Part shown: positions 1 through 8,833 of the stretch, piece by piece
How positions within the stretch are numbered: position 1 is the first letter of the stretch
Layout: every line of letters starts with the position of its first letter
Source of the DNA: Semisulcospira habei
Lineage: Eukaryota > Mollusca > Gastropoda > Semisulcospiridae
Reading direction: 5' to 3'
DNA: 64,000 nt
Assembly (NCBI GenBank): GCA_036245525.1
Contig: BTPG01000006.1
Coordinates: 74,134,727-74,198,726 of the forward strand
The notes under the pieces: model-generated
What the model was told of the DNA's origin: nothing
What the model saw: only the letters and a program-made list of their open reading frames with translations
Database searches by the model: none
Position numbers and translations under genes: made by a program

Positions 1-2
1 TT

Positions 3-1475
3 TTGAAATCCAGTAAGATATTTATAGACCTGTTGTCTGATCGTACGATGGGTGAAATGGTGGAACGCGGATTGAGGGGAGGGATTAGTATTGCAGCAAA
101 TAATTATGCCAAAGCAAATAATAAATATCTAGATGACCTTGACCAGGGTTTTGACCCCTCAAGGTCAAGGTCATTCATTACGTACCTTGACGCGAACAAT
201 TTGTATGGGTTCGCGATGTGTGAGTTATTGCCCTTAAAAAACTTTTGTCTGCATGATTTGTCACAGTATGATGTAACAGACATAACAAACAATATTATGA
301 GTCATGACCGGAATGATGCGAAGGGTTGGATCTTTGAAGTAGACCTAGAGTACCCACACCATCTACATGATTATCATAATGATTATCCATTAGCTGTTGA
401 GAAAATGAGCATGACGGGTAAAAAAGAAGACACTAAACTTGTGCCAAATCTAAATGACAAATTCAATTATGTTTGTCACTACCGCTTGTTACAGTTTTAC
501 ATCAGACACGGGTTAGTACTAAAGAAAGTTCACAGAGGCATTCAATTTGATCAGAGTGCTTTCATGAAAGATTACATAATGAAGAACACAACCCTGCGTG
601 CCAGAGACGGCAACACTGCATTTGACAAAGACTTCTTTAAGCTTATGAACAATGCCTGTTTTGGCAAGACAATGGAAAATCCTCATCACCGCAAAGATGT
701 GAGACTGGTCACAACTGAATTGGGTGCAATTAAACTTACAGGTAAGCCTCAGTACACAGGGTACAAAGAGTTTCATTCATCATTGTATGCTGTGTCACTC
801 AAAAAAAAGATTGTTAAACTGGACAAGCCAGTATTCATTGGTATGGCAATTCTTGAGTTATCAAAATTGTTGATGCTTGAATTTTATTATGATTACTTCA
901 AACCGAAGTATCCTGAGTGTCGATTGTTATACACTGACACTGACTCTATGATCATTGATGTGTGTACTGAAGACTTTTATGAAGACATGAAAACAGAGTT
1001 ACACATGTATGACACATCTGACTACCCTAAAGACCATCCACTGTACAGCACACAAAACAAGAAAGTGCCTGGGAAGTTTAAGGATGAACTGAATGGTGTG
1101 CCAATAGTTGAGTATGTTGGTCTGAGATCAAAAATGTATTCTATACTGCACCAAAAGGGAAGTCAGTCAAAAGCCAAAGGAATAAAAAAAACAGCGATAA
1201 AAAATAAAGACATTCGTCATGAACATTACAAGCAAGTGTTAGATGGTGCATTAATGCCTGATTATCCAAACAAGTCACTGAGATCAAACAAACATAATCT
1301 TGAAATGATCCAAACACATAAGAAGTCACTTGCAATAGGGGACACAAAGCGTGTGTTTCACAGTAAGGAAAAAGCTTATGCACCTGGGCATTACAGGCTC
1401 AAGTTATCTGAAGAAATAGCTGATGAACTGATTGATGAGTTAGTTACTGAAATGAGTAAGTGTCTGTGGGGATAA
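3..1475 (+). CDS. Protein-primed family B DNA polymerase, Polinton/adintovirus-type, 5' end cut by window
   Basis: The open frame enters from the left edge, so the true start is outside the window, and it reads 490 residues to a stop. It shows the three palm motifs of family B polymerases: motif A as DANNLYG near residue 63, motif B as KLMNNACFGKTMEN near residue 214, and motif C as YTDTDSM near residue 315. The NLYG form of motif A is typical of protein-primed polymerases of Polintons (Mavericks), adintoviruses and related integrated DNA elements. The 3'-5' exonuclease and N-terminal part would lie upstream. No capsid, integrase, ATPase or protease gene is visible, because DIRS-type sequence begins directly after the stop; the native C-terminus may have been replaced there. 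The frame is intact across all motifs, so the copy may be young or under selection. It lies in the intron after EDEM2 exon 8. Polymerase type is secure; the exact element family is inferred. Confidence 0.88.
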   Translation: MKSSKIFIDLLSDRTMGEMVERGLRGGISIAANNYAKANNKYLDDLDQGFDPSRSRSFITYLDANNLYGFAMCELLPLKNFCLHDLSQYDVTDITNNIMSHDRNDAKGWIFEVDLEYPHHLHDYHNDYPLAVEKMSMTGKKEDTKLVPNLNDKFNYVCHYRLLQFYIRHGLVLKKVHRGIQFDQSAFMKDYIMKNTTLRARDGNTAFDKDFFKLMNNACFGKTMENPHHRKDVRLVTTELGAIKLTGKPQYTGYKEFHSSLYAVSLKKKIVKLDKPVFIGMAILELSKLLMLEFYYDYFKPKYPECRLLYTDTDSMIIDVCTEDFYEDMKTELHMYDTSDYPKDHPLYSTQNKKVPGKFKDELNGVPIVEYVGLRSKMYSILHQKGSQSKAKGIKKTAIKNKDIRHEHYKQVLDGALMPDYPNKSLRSNKHNLEMIQTHKKSLAIGDTKRVFHSKEKAYAPGHYRLKLSEEIADELIDELVTEMSKCLWG

Positions 1476-1479
1476 TCTG

Positions 1480-2412
1480 TAATTCTTCTCTGACAAATGC
1501 CTTCTGTGGCATCACTGATAGCCACGAGTCGCCAAAGAGCAGAGTACCCCCAAGGGAGGCGCGACGCAGCTGAGTACGCAGATCGGGAGGCATCCCACGG
1601 CAGGCTTGAAGCACGGAATCCCGACGCATCAAGTTGCAATTGACAGTGGCTTGCTGGAGGTGGGTGGAGAAGGAATCTCGCACGTCTTTGAAGCCAGGTG
1701 GCTGCGGGAGGGACTTAAACTTCTTCACTTGACGGCCCACGCCGACGAAGGCAGAGACCTTCCTCTGAAGGGGGGGGGGGGGACGTGGGGCAGGCATCTG
1801 CAGGAAGGGTCGCGGCGATTATCCGAGTGACGTCGTTGAGGGCCAGCAACTTTTCCGCACGAGAAGTCGACGAAAGCCTAGGGGAGTCCGGGTCGTCGCG
1901 GGGCGAGGGCGAGCGGCTGTCAACGTCGCACAGGACCGAGACGGAGTCCTCAGGGAGTAGACTCAGGGCATCATCGTCCATGGGGCGGAAGGGCGGGTGG
2001 GAAGAGCCCACAGTAGCAGGGGCCCGACGAGATGTAAAACGGCTATCCTGCGGGCCACGGCTCTCCAGGGACATGACGTGTCGACGGGTAGGGGGCGACA
2101 AATGCAGCGAGGAGCATCTGTCACGGGGGGGGGGAGCGACTGCGATGCCGGGAGCGGGGACGACGATCTCTCACAGGCAAACTCCTGGGGGGGCGCCTCC
2201 GGGGGAAAGATGATCGGTGTTGAGAGCGTTGGGGCGAGGGCACAGGACGTCGGGAGGGAGCGCGACGAGGCGGCGCGCGATGAGGACGAGGAGGGTCGGG
2301 GGCTGCGGCCGCGACCGTGGTGTGTGGTCCTGTCCTTCCGAGGCAGCTCGTTGGGCGAGCGAGCGTGTCTGGAGCTGGTGGCGGAATGGGAGGTGTCGAG
2401 TCCGGGGCGCAA
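1480..2412 (-). pseudogene. DIRS gag-like ORF1 remnant (D1)
   Basis: Fragments in different minus frames align with the D6 gag-like region. Shared words include PEDSVS, KRFKSLPQPP versus KKFKSLPQPPGF, and a Ser/Arg/Pro-rich stretch before them. A run of 13 G (1770-1782) lies where the frame changes. DIRS ORF1 is generally considered a gag-like nucleocapsid protein; no enzymatic motif is expected or seen. The 3' part is lost at the left breakpoint. The family assignment rests on similarity to D6 and on D6's linked RT and recombinase, not on a gag signature. Confidence 0.55.
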
Positions 2413-2964
2413 GTCTTAGTTGGCCAGGCTCAATGAGGCAGGTGCTAAGGTACGGCGCAGGGCGCGATACTGCAGGCCGGGCTCAGTGAGGCGGGCACTC
2501 TGCCGGCATTTAGACCCCTCAGAAGGGTCAGCGGGCTTGGCAGTGGACGCAGTCCTGTGGTAAGCACCTTTGGCGTGTGTCCGATGTGTCATCCGTTCCA
2601 AAAGGCCGGGTCGGGAAGGCGCGGTCACTTCTCCAGAAGCGGGAGGGGGCGGCAAAGGAGCCGGTCGGACACTAGCTGGCATAGGGCACTTGCGCTGGTA
2701 GAAACTCCAAAGGTGAGACCACCGTACCTCGGGCCAGTACGAGCAGACATCACAGAGGTGGTCCAAGGAGCAGCCAGCACAGGGGAAGGAGACCGCACTG
2801 GACGTCGCCACACCGGGAGTAAGCAAGAACCCGGGAGCTGCAACACATATCAGGCATGCTAGGCGACCAAGCGTGGGTACCTGAGTAATACGTGGGTAAT
2901 ATAAGGGACAAAGAGGTACCTGTGGCCGAATCAAATGCAACACATGTCCGACACAACATGCTAA

Positions 2965-3352
2965 AAGACGAGGGCACAAGGGGCCACGCTAAGCTAAGAC
3001 GAGTGTCGGGGGCACAATGGTACAACAAAGTACAAACAAAACATAGTGCTGCTGACCAACGGTGGCGCTAACCACCCGTAAACGGCGAGGGCACGAGGGG
3101 CCACGCCAAGCTAAGATGAGCGTCAGGCGCACAATGGTACAACAAAGTACACACCACAAAACGAAGTGCCGCTGACCAATGGTGGCGCTAACCACCTGTA
3201 AATGGTGAGGGCACGAGGGGCCCCGCCAAGCTAAGACGAGCGTCGGGCACACAATGGTACAACAAAGTACAAACGAAACGAAGTGCCGCTGAACAACTGG
3301 CGCTAGCCACCCGCTAATGGCGAGGGCACGAGGGGCCCCGCCGTGCGTCGAG
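2965..3352. repeat. About 118-bp tandem repeat, three-plus copies, in D1
   Basis: Successive copies begin with ctaagacgagygtcgggc, continue through acaatggtacaacaaagtac and end in gagggcacgaggggcc. Starts are near 2995, 3112 and 3231, with a partial copy on each side. Copies differ by point changes and small indels. No function is visible. Confidence 0.8.
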
Positions 3353-3937
3353 TGTCAAGATATACGACGCACGAGAGAGAAAACGAGGCGCCCCAGGCGC
3401 AGCTGGCGCCCGGCTCGGGGGCCAGCCGAGGGCTGTTACCGCTACCTTACCTCTCAGACGAAGCGGGGACGGGGGGGAGAGGGGGGGGGACCTTTATAAC
3501 ACCGGCACGGCGCAAGGCGGGAAAAGCGGGCCACACCAGGCCGGCGCAGAAGAGGCAACGGTAGCCCAAGCAAACAAAGCCCTCTCAGCAGGAAACCAGC
3601 AGAGGAGAAGCTCTGCCGCACAGGCAGTGGAGAACACGAAGTCCGAAGTCAAGCGTAAGCAAGAAGACCGGGCACTGGTCGCAGCATACACAGGTAGAGT
3701 CCAAGGCTAACGCTGAACACGTCTTCACAGCGCGAGCTAAGTAGGACAACTGGTTGGTCTACCACGTCACCCAGAACCGGTAGGGCAGGGACGGGAGACA
3801 ACTCTCGGCCCCTCTGGGGGTTCCCTGAGTGCCTCCCGGGTTGTTTTGTAACATAACGGGTTCTTAGGCTAAAATTGAGCAAGTAGTAGACACTTCCTAT
3901 TAGTCATGTCATCGGTAATGTTTTTGAGGAAACAAAT

Positions 3938-4422
3938 GTAAAACTATAACATGACAGCAGGTGCCAAAGCCTCAACTTGTGACAATGGTGTTTCAGCTTA
4001 CGCTTTTCCAAAGCTGATACTGTTTTCTCTGGGGCATGTGATGCGCTGTACGCCAGAGCAACTAGCCTTAGAAATAAATTCTAATGTTTATGTAAGAAAT
4101 GTTCATAAATAAAAGGTCAGCAGAGCACATAATTGCAGTGTGTTTAGTGTGAAGTCCACTATAGTCAGACAGTCAGTAAACAAGCTGCTAATGAGGAATG
4201 TGCTGGAAGTTGTGCGTATACCATTCTTACCTGCATGCTCCCAGCGCATAAGAAACTACTATGGCAAGACAACCACTGCAAACTAGTTATCTCAGACTGT
4301 CCTGTACCCTTGCAGTATCAAAATATAAAGGTGCAAAGACCATCAGGCACTACCCTAACAGTATCACAGCTGATCTAACTACATCTGTCTACGGACACAG
4401 CATCTGAGAAAGACGACAATAC
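3938..4422. other. Intron of the EDEM2-like gene after exon 8
   Basis: Ordinary AT-rich DNA between the D1 right end and exon 8. I see no coding exon, repeat or structured element. The next EDEM2 exon, which should begin by completing a Glu codon, is not here and must lie left of the window. Confidence 0.5.
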
Positions 4423-4567
4423 CTGGGCGCAGTGGGTATCCCTCACGGCCCTGATGCACCTCCGCTTTGGGGATGTTGTAAAACTCTGGAGTGGCCCCAA
4501 ACTGCTGCCACACCTGGTGAAAATTGTGAATTGTCTTCATGGCACTGTCCAAATCTCCAAGCATACT
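4423..4567 (-). CDS. EDEM2: EDEM2-like exon 8 (GH47 domain)
   Basis: The minus strand reads from an acceptor (ccttccttag, then AGT ATG) to a donor (CGCCCAG, then gtattg), 145 bp. It encodes SMLGDLDSAMKT, then WQQFGATPEFYNIP, then REGYPLRP. The last codon is split after G, so the next exon should supply the rest of the catalytic-site Glu of the LRPE motif. This matches the LIGDIDNAM..PEFYNIP..REGYPLRPE segment of EDEM2. The phase joins exon 7, which ends on a complete codon. A MITE lies about 30 bp upstream of the acceptor. In this family the protein trims mannose from misfolded glycoproteins in the ER lumen to commit them to ERAD. Confidence 0.9.
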
Positions 4568-4597
4568 CTAAGGAAGGAAAAAATAATAGTTTATTAA

Positions 4598-4803
4598 GTC
4601 ATTCAGCCTGACGACCGTATTTCCCAAATTTTGGAGGATCCATCTAATGACTATGCACCAGTTGCAGGAGACGGATCATCCATGATAATTCAATGGCAGT
4701 GACAGATTAGCTGGGCACCAACAGGCGCCTAGCTAATCTGGCACTACTCTTGAATTATCATGGTCGCCCCATCTCCTGCTGTAGTGCATCAGGGCTGAAT
4801 GGG
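4598..4803. mobile_element. piggyBac-like MITE (about 206 bp) beside EDEM2 exon 8
   Basis: TTAA at 4594-4597 precedes an inverted pair gtcattcagcc...gggctgaatgggc, followed by a decayed ctaa. The interior folds back on itself: tgataattcaatggcagtg...agattagc pairs with gctaatctggcactac...gaattatca. It is the same family as 19145-19350 and 53457-53727, where the TTAA duplications are intact. Confidence 0.65.
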
Positions 4804-5642
4804 CTAAACTAGTCTCATAAAATATGTCCACATTCAATGTTGCCACTCCCATTCCCAATCCCCTCTATATATAGTTATATGATATTGATCACCATTTTGT
4901 GTGACTTTTACCAGTAAGTAGAGCATGATTTCGAGTTGGTAAAGCTGTCACATGTTCAGTTAAGCAAGTTCAGTTTTAATGTCAGCTCAAGACCATAGTA
5001 TGTATGAAGTGGTCACTACAGTATAGTTTTTGGGACACTGCACCCCGTGCACACTGTCCAGTGTTGAACTGTATACCATGTAAACTGTCCAGTGTTAAAC
5101 TGTCCAAGACTTTTCAAGCTTTGCTTTCTAAGAGAATGTGCCATAATGTGGCCAGTTTCTGGTTGTCCACCTTCTTGATTGAGTGTATGCATAAAATATA
5201 TTATTTTTAAACACAATGAACTTGTCAAGGAGACAAGATAGCGGCCATACAACACCTCCAGGCCGCCTGCTCCGGTAGAAATGGTCGCCACACGCAGTCT
5301 AGCAGTCATTGTGCCTTCGTTTGATATATGATGTCGGGAACTGCAATGCTACATCATGACTGGTGTTTCTTTTTTATTACTTTTGGGAATTTGTTGTGCT
5401 GTGGCTGTTAATTGGATTCTCAGTAGTTTCCTCCGCCGTCAGTGCAATGCTAGTTTATACACACCGGCTGATTTTTGTTAGTGCCATTGGAATTCCGATC
5501 TCAGAAGAACAGCGCGCATTATGCTGTGGCAAAAATCCAACGTGCTTTTCTCCCCCTTCAAGCATCTCAGGGGTGGCTCTTCCCACGCCACGCTCAACAT
5601 CACTGCCTGAGGAGTAACGTGAGTGTGTGCAGCGAGGCGAGT

Positions 5643-5785
5643 GCCGGCAGGCTTCAGGCCCCAACATTCCAGCCAAGGGACGTGATGACGGACACAGTGA
5701 CTGTGTTTCTTCTCTTGCCGGCAGGCTTCAGGCCCCAACATTCCAGCCGAGGGACGTGATGACGGACACAGTGACTGTGTTTCTT
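5643..5785. repeat. 74-bp direct tandem duplication
   Basis: Two adjacent copies begin with gccggcaggcttcaggcc (5643 and 5717) and end with gacacagtgactgtgtttct. They differ at about one base over the shared length, so the duplication is recent. Function unknown. Confidence 0.85.
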
Positions 5786-6119
5786 ACAACACTGACTTAA
5801 CAGCGTGTGCATGTGTGTACTGTGCTTTAGAAACAATTTTGGACTGCTGCTTTTACATTAATGCTGTAGTTTTACTATTATTACTTAAAAATAAGTAGGT
5901 GTGAAGTTATATATTAGTTAAGTTATAATTAAGGTGGTGAATGTTTATGCCGGAGCGACTGTCTGATAGCTGGCGCTGTTCTAATAGCGACGGGCCCCCA
6001 TGTAGCAACTGTGAAAGTATAATTCATCTTTTTGTTTTGTTGATGTGTATTTCTCATTTGTGTAACTAGTATCAGCCAAGCAGAAAGTTTAAAAACATTA
6101 TATTACGTGTTTAAGAGAT

Positions 6120-6388
6120 ACTATGATAGGGCTGTCCTTAGTTTGCTTTGTGTTAGGGAGGTTCAGGTCGGGTTGGGGCCGTTGGCGCCGGCCATGAGAC
6201 GCCTTGGCAACGGGCTTCACCCGTCCCGAGCCATTGTCCATTTCAGTGTTGTGTGTAAACTGTTGTGTGAGTTTGGGTGATTGCAATTTGCACCTGAGGT
6301 GACAAAACAAATTTTCCTGTACGTGGCAACATGTATTTGGAAGAATAAAGTTGATAGATTCATTCATTCATTTATTCATTCAACTTCA
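6120..6388 (+). mobile_element. Possible retroposon 3' end with (ATTC)n tail
   Basis: A GC-rich body (gttggcgccggccatgagacg) is followed by gaataaagttgatag and four to five ATTC units. Short 3' tandem tails are usual for LINEs and their SINEs. No clear TSD or ORF was found, so the left boundary is a guess. Confidence 0.3.
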
Positions 6389-6415
6389 CATGAAAATGAT
6401 CTGTTGCGAGAAGAA

Positions 6416-6726
6416 AAATGTATTTTTCTTTAAAATGTATTTTTCGAAAAATACTTACCGATGACATTACAGTATGGAATGGTTCTTAGCTAGACTAATT
6501 TTAGCCAAAATTGTTGTGTACGAGTATGGCAGTGTTGGCAGGTGAGGGGCAGCATAGCCTAGGTGGTAACCCGAGTAGCCTCCCTTCCATCCCATCCAGG
6601 AATGTGCACAGCGGAAGCTCACCAGTCAGTTTCTTAGCAGGACCAGCGGCAAGCGGGGCAGGTGGGAGGGTCCTTCGAGTAATGTCATCGGTAAGTATTT
6701 TTCAAAAAAATACATTTTAAAGAAAT
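6416..6726. mobile_element. Short DIRS-related element S1 (about 310 bp)
   Basis: The ends are long inverted repeats: tttttcgaaaaatac then cttaccgatgacattac on the left, and gtaatgtcatcggtaag then tatttttcaaaaaaatac on the right. The interior (ctagactaattttagcc, gtaacccgagtagcctcc, gcggcaagcggggcaggtgg) is homologous to the terminal 220 bp of DIRS elements at 8611-8822, 46475-46690 and 52885-53110. It has no coding capacity and probably moves, if at all, with proteins supplied in trans. Confidence 0.7.
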
Positions 6727-6727
6727 C

Positions 6728-6846
6728 AATTTTTCTTTAAAATGAATTTTTTTCGAAAAATACTTACCGATGGTATTACTGATAGGAAATGTTACCTAGC
6801 TAGCCTAATTTTAGACAAAATTTGGTTGTATCCGTATAAGGGAGTA
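6728..6846. mobile_element. Short DIRS-related element S2, left part only
   Basis: It starts directly after S1 with the same left end (tttttttcgaaaaatacttaccgatggtattac) broken here into aaaaatac and cttaccgatgg, followed by ctagcctaattttag. It is cut at about 6846 by an RTE LINE fragment. Confidence 0.6.
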
Positions 6847-7064
6847 GTTGAAAAAAGTGTGGAGCTCCAGAGAGCTGTCACAACACACCAAAGTCCGGAT
6901 TTTCAACTCCAATGTAAAAGCAGTTCTCCTATATGGAGCAGAGACTTGGAGATTGACAAAAACCACAGTCAACAGACCTTCATGAACAGTTGCCTTAGAA
7001 GAATTTTGAAAATCCACTGGCCAGAGAAGATCAGCAACGTCAGATTCTGGGAGAGAACAGAGCA
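6847..7064 (+). mobile_element. Internal fragment of RTE-like LINE, plus strand
   Basis: The plus strand encodes pieces of the LINE C-terminal region also found in the 8.8-kb copy: RIFNSNVKAVLLYGAETW equivalents, then TFMNSCLRRILKIHWPEKIS. It lacks both the 5' part and the LINE 3' end with its TAAG tail, so it is not a simple target-primed insertion. It joins the DIRS sequence at a shared agagca/gagcaa stretch, consistent with microhomology joining or template switching. Confidence 0.75.
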
Positions 7065-7074
7065 ACCTCCCGAT

Positions 7075-8372
7075 AATTTTAGCTAAGATACCGACGGCGC
7101 CCAGGGCGCCAGGAGGGAGTGTTGCGCCGCCACAATGTCTCCCACCAGTGAAGGTTCTGACGCTGGCTGGAGAGGTCCCCCAGGTAGAAGCAGCCGAAGG
7201 TAGTCTCTGCTCGCAATCCTACGGCCGCCACGTCTTACACAGTACAGTAGCGGTTGAATGCAAGGCTTGCGGCCGAGGCTCTGACCTCGTGCACCCTGAT
7301 GATCATTCGTTTGGCTGCATCAGGGGAGAGATCTTGGTAGGCGGAGCGTATCACCTCATCAGAGCCAGGAGGATATCGTCTGGGCTGAGATGTCATTCTA
7401 CCTGAGGACAGTGGGAGGAAAAGGCGTGTAAAGCCCTCACCGGGTCCTGTTGTCTGGACTCATGGGTGGAACCTGGGTCTCTCAATGGTGCATGGTGACT
7501 GCGGGGTAGCCAAAGAGCTCGGGTCTTGGTGAGAAACGCCGGGTCCCGCAGCTGTTGAACTGAGCCGTCGGTCCGGAACTGCAAACAAGCGGGGGCGTGC
7601 TGATAGTCTTTTCCTTTTCGCGGCGCTCGAGGTTCCGCGACCGGGCAGAGACCACTCGACGGGACTGTGGTGGCTGCCGGCGCTAGAGCTCGGGCTCGCA
7701 GCCTAAGCCATGGCGTTGAAGGCTCTACAACCTGGTAAGGGCCACTTGTCGAGTCTGTGGGGCTTACCAGTGTTGGACCCTTACCTGTGCTGGGTGTGCA
7801 GCACACTGATCCTGGAAGCAGACGCGAGGGCCAGTAAGAAGCAGGTCTTCCACGTCATGTTCGGTAGCCTCACCAACTGGATCGGTTCGAAGCGGTCAGA
7901 GTTGAGCCAAGTAAGGACCCAAGGCAGGTCCCATCGCGGCACCAGGGAGTGCAGGGCGGGACGTTGTAGACCGAAATGGGCCATCAGGTCAGCGAGGTCT
8001 TTGCAATTACCAGGGTCATGTCGTCCCAAGTGTCGGTACATGTCAGCGAGCATGGCCAGGTAGCCATGAAAGGTGATCGGCTAAGAACGCTGGTAGGTGA
8101 ACAGCCAGAGGAAGCAGTCCGCCAGCTGAGGAACCGTGGGGGAGAGGCGCCTGCCGTCACACCAGTCGCACAGGACTCGCCACACCCCTTTGTAGCCTCG
8201 TCTGTTCGAGATGCAGCGGGCTGTAGCAATAGCTTCCACGGCCGCACCTGAGAGGCATCTAGTGGCGAGGGCTTGCCGCACAATCTCCGGCGTGAAGGAG
8301 GAGCCGTTCGGGGCACGGGTGGTACAGCGCCTGCCATGGTTGCTTGAGCATCGTGCACGGGGTGGGAAGCCG

Positions 8373-8410
<38 letters not shown>

Positions 8411-8560
8411 CATGGCGAGGTTCAGGAGGTCGGTGGTCCATGACTTGGTCCAGCACAACGGGGCCACCAGGAACTGGGTCGCGGAGCACCCTGTGAGCTT
8501 GAGTAGGACTTTGGGAACAAGCATCGCCGGTGGGTAGGCGTAGGCGACAGGCTGTCCCAC
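7075..8560 (-). pseudogene. DIRS tyrosine recombinase remnant (D2)
   Basis: Three minus-strand blocks in different frames rebuild the order of a DIRS recombinase. The N-terminal SAM-like part (8560-8070) has ALATRCLSGAAVEAIATAR and LADCFLWLFTYQ. The catalytic-domain start (8053-7780) has MLADMYRHLGRHDPGN and TCFLLALASASR, the last R being the usual first catalytic Arg. The C-terminal part (about 7330-7075) has VHEVR (HxxR) and CFYL with the nucleophilic Tyr. A stop, frameshifts and a G-run break it. Between the middle and C-terminal blocks, around 7700-7760, sequence resembles the D5 minisatellite (TDSTSGPYQVVEP). It would have catalysed integration of the circular DNA intermediate. Confidence 0.75.
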
Positions 8561-8833
8561 GGGATGGAGAGAGCATTGACTGCCCGAAGTTTACACAGTC
8601 CGAAGCTAGAGACACCGACGTACACAACCTTCCATTGTCTAGCTAAGAAACTGACTGGTGAGCTTCCGCTGGGTGCATTCCTGAATGGGATGGAAGGAAG
8701 GCTACTCGGGTTACCACCTAGGCTATGGCGCCCCTCACCTGCCAACACTGCCATACTCGTACACAACAATTTTGGCTAAAACTAGTCTAGCTAAGAACCA
8801 TTCCATACTGTAATGTCATTGGTAATGTGTTTT

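Larger units (their letters stand above)
1476..3937 (-). mobile_element. DIRS-like retrotransposon D1, 5' half only
   Basis: The right terminus, around 3904-3937, carries the DIRS end shared by D5 and D6 (catcggtaatg followed by gaggaaacaaat). Reading leftward on the minus strand come a short Cys-rich segment (about 2740-2830, pattern CxGC..HLCDVC), a gag-like region (2412-1480) and then an abrupt end beside the DNA polymerase ORF. RT, RNase H and recombinase are missing. Boundaries rest on comparison with D6 in this window; the left boundary is approximate. Confidence 0.7.
4804..6415. other. Intron DNA without recognised genes
   Basis: No exon or transposase is seen. It holds a 74-bp tandem duplication (5643-5785) and, at about 6120-6388, a GC-rich segment ending in an (ATTC)n tail that looks like the 3' end of a LINE or SINE. 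The remainder is AT-rich unique-looking DNA. Confidence 0.5.

Noticed and set aside
5016..5309. 97-codon ORF near 5.1 kb
   Set aside because: No motif, no splice context, AT-rich intron; probably chance.
8211..8537. ORFs with poly-Gly/poly-Pro runs around the 35-G tract
   Set aside because: Homopolymer translation within a dead recombinase; no independent gene.
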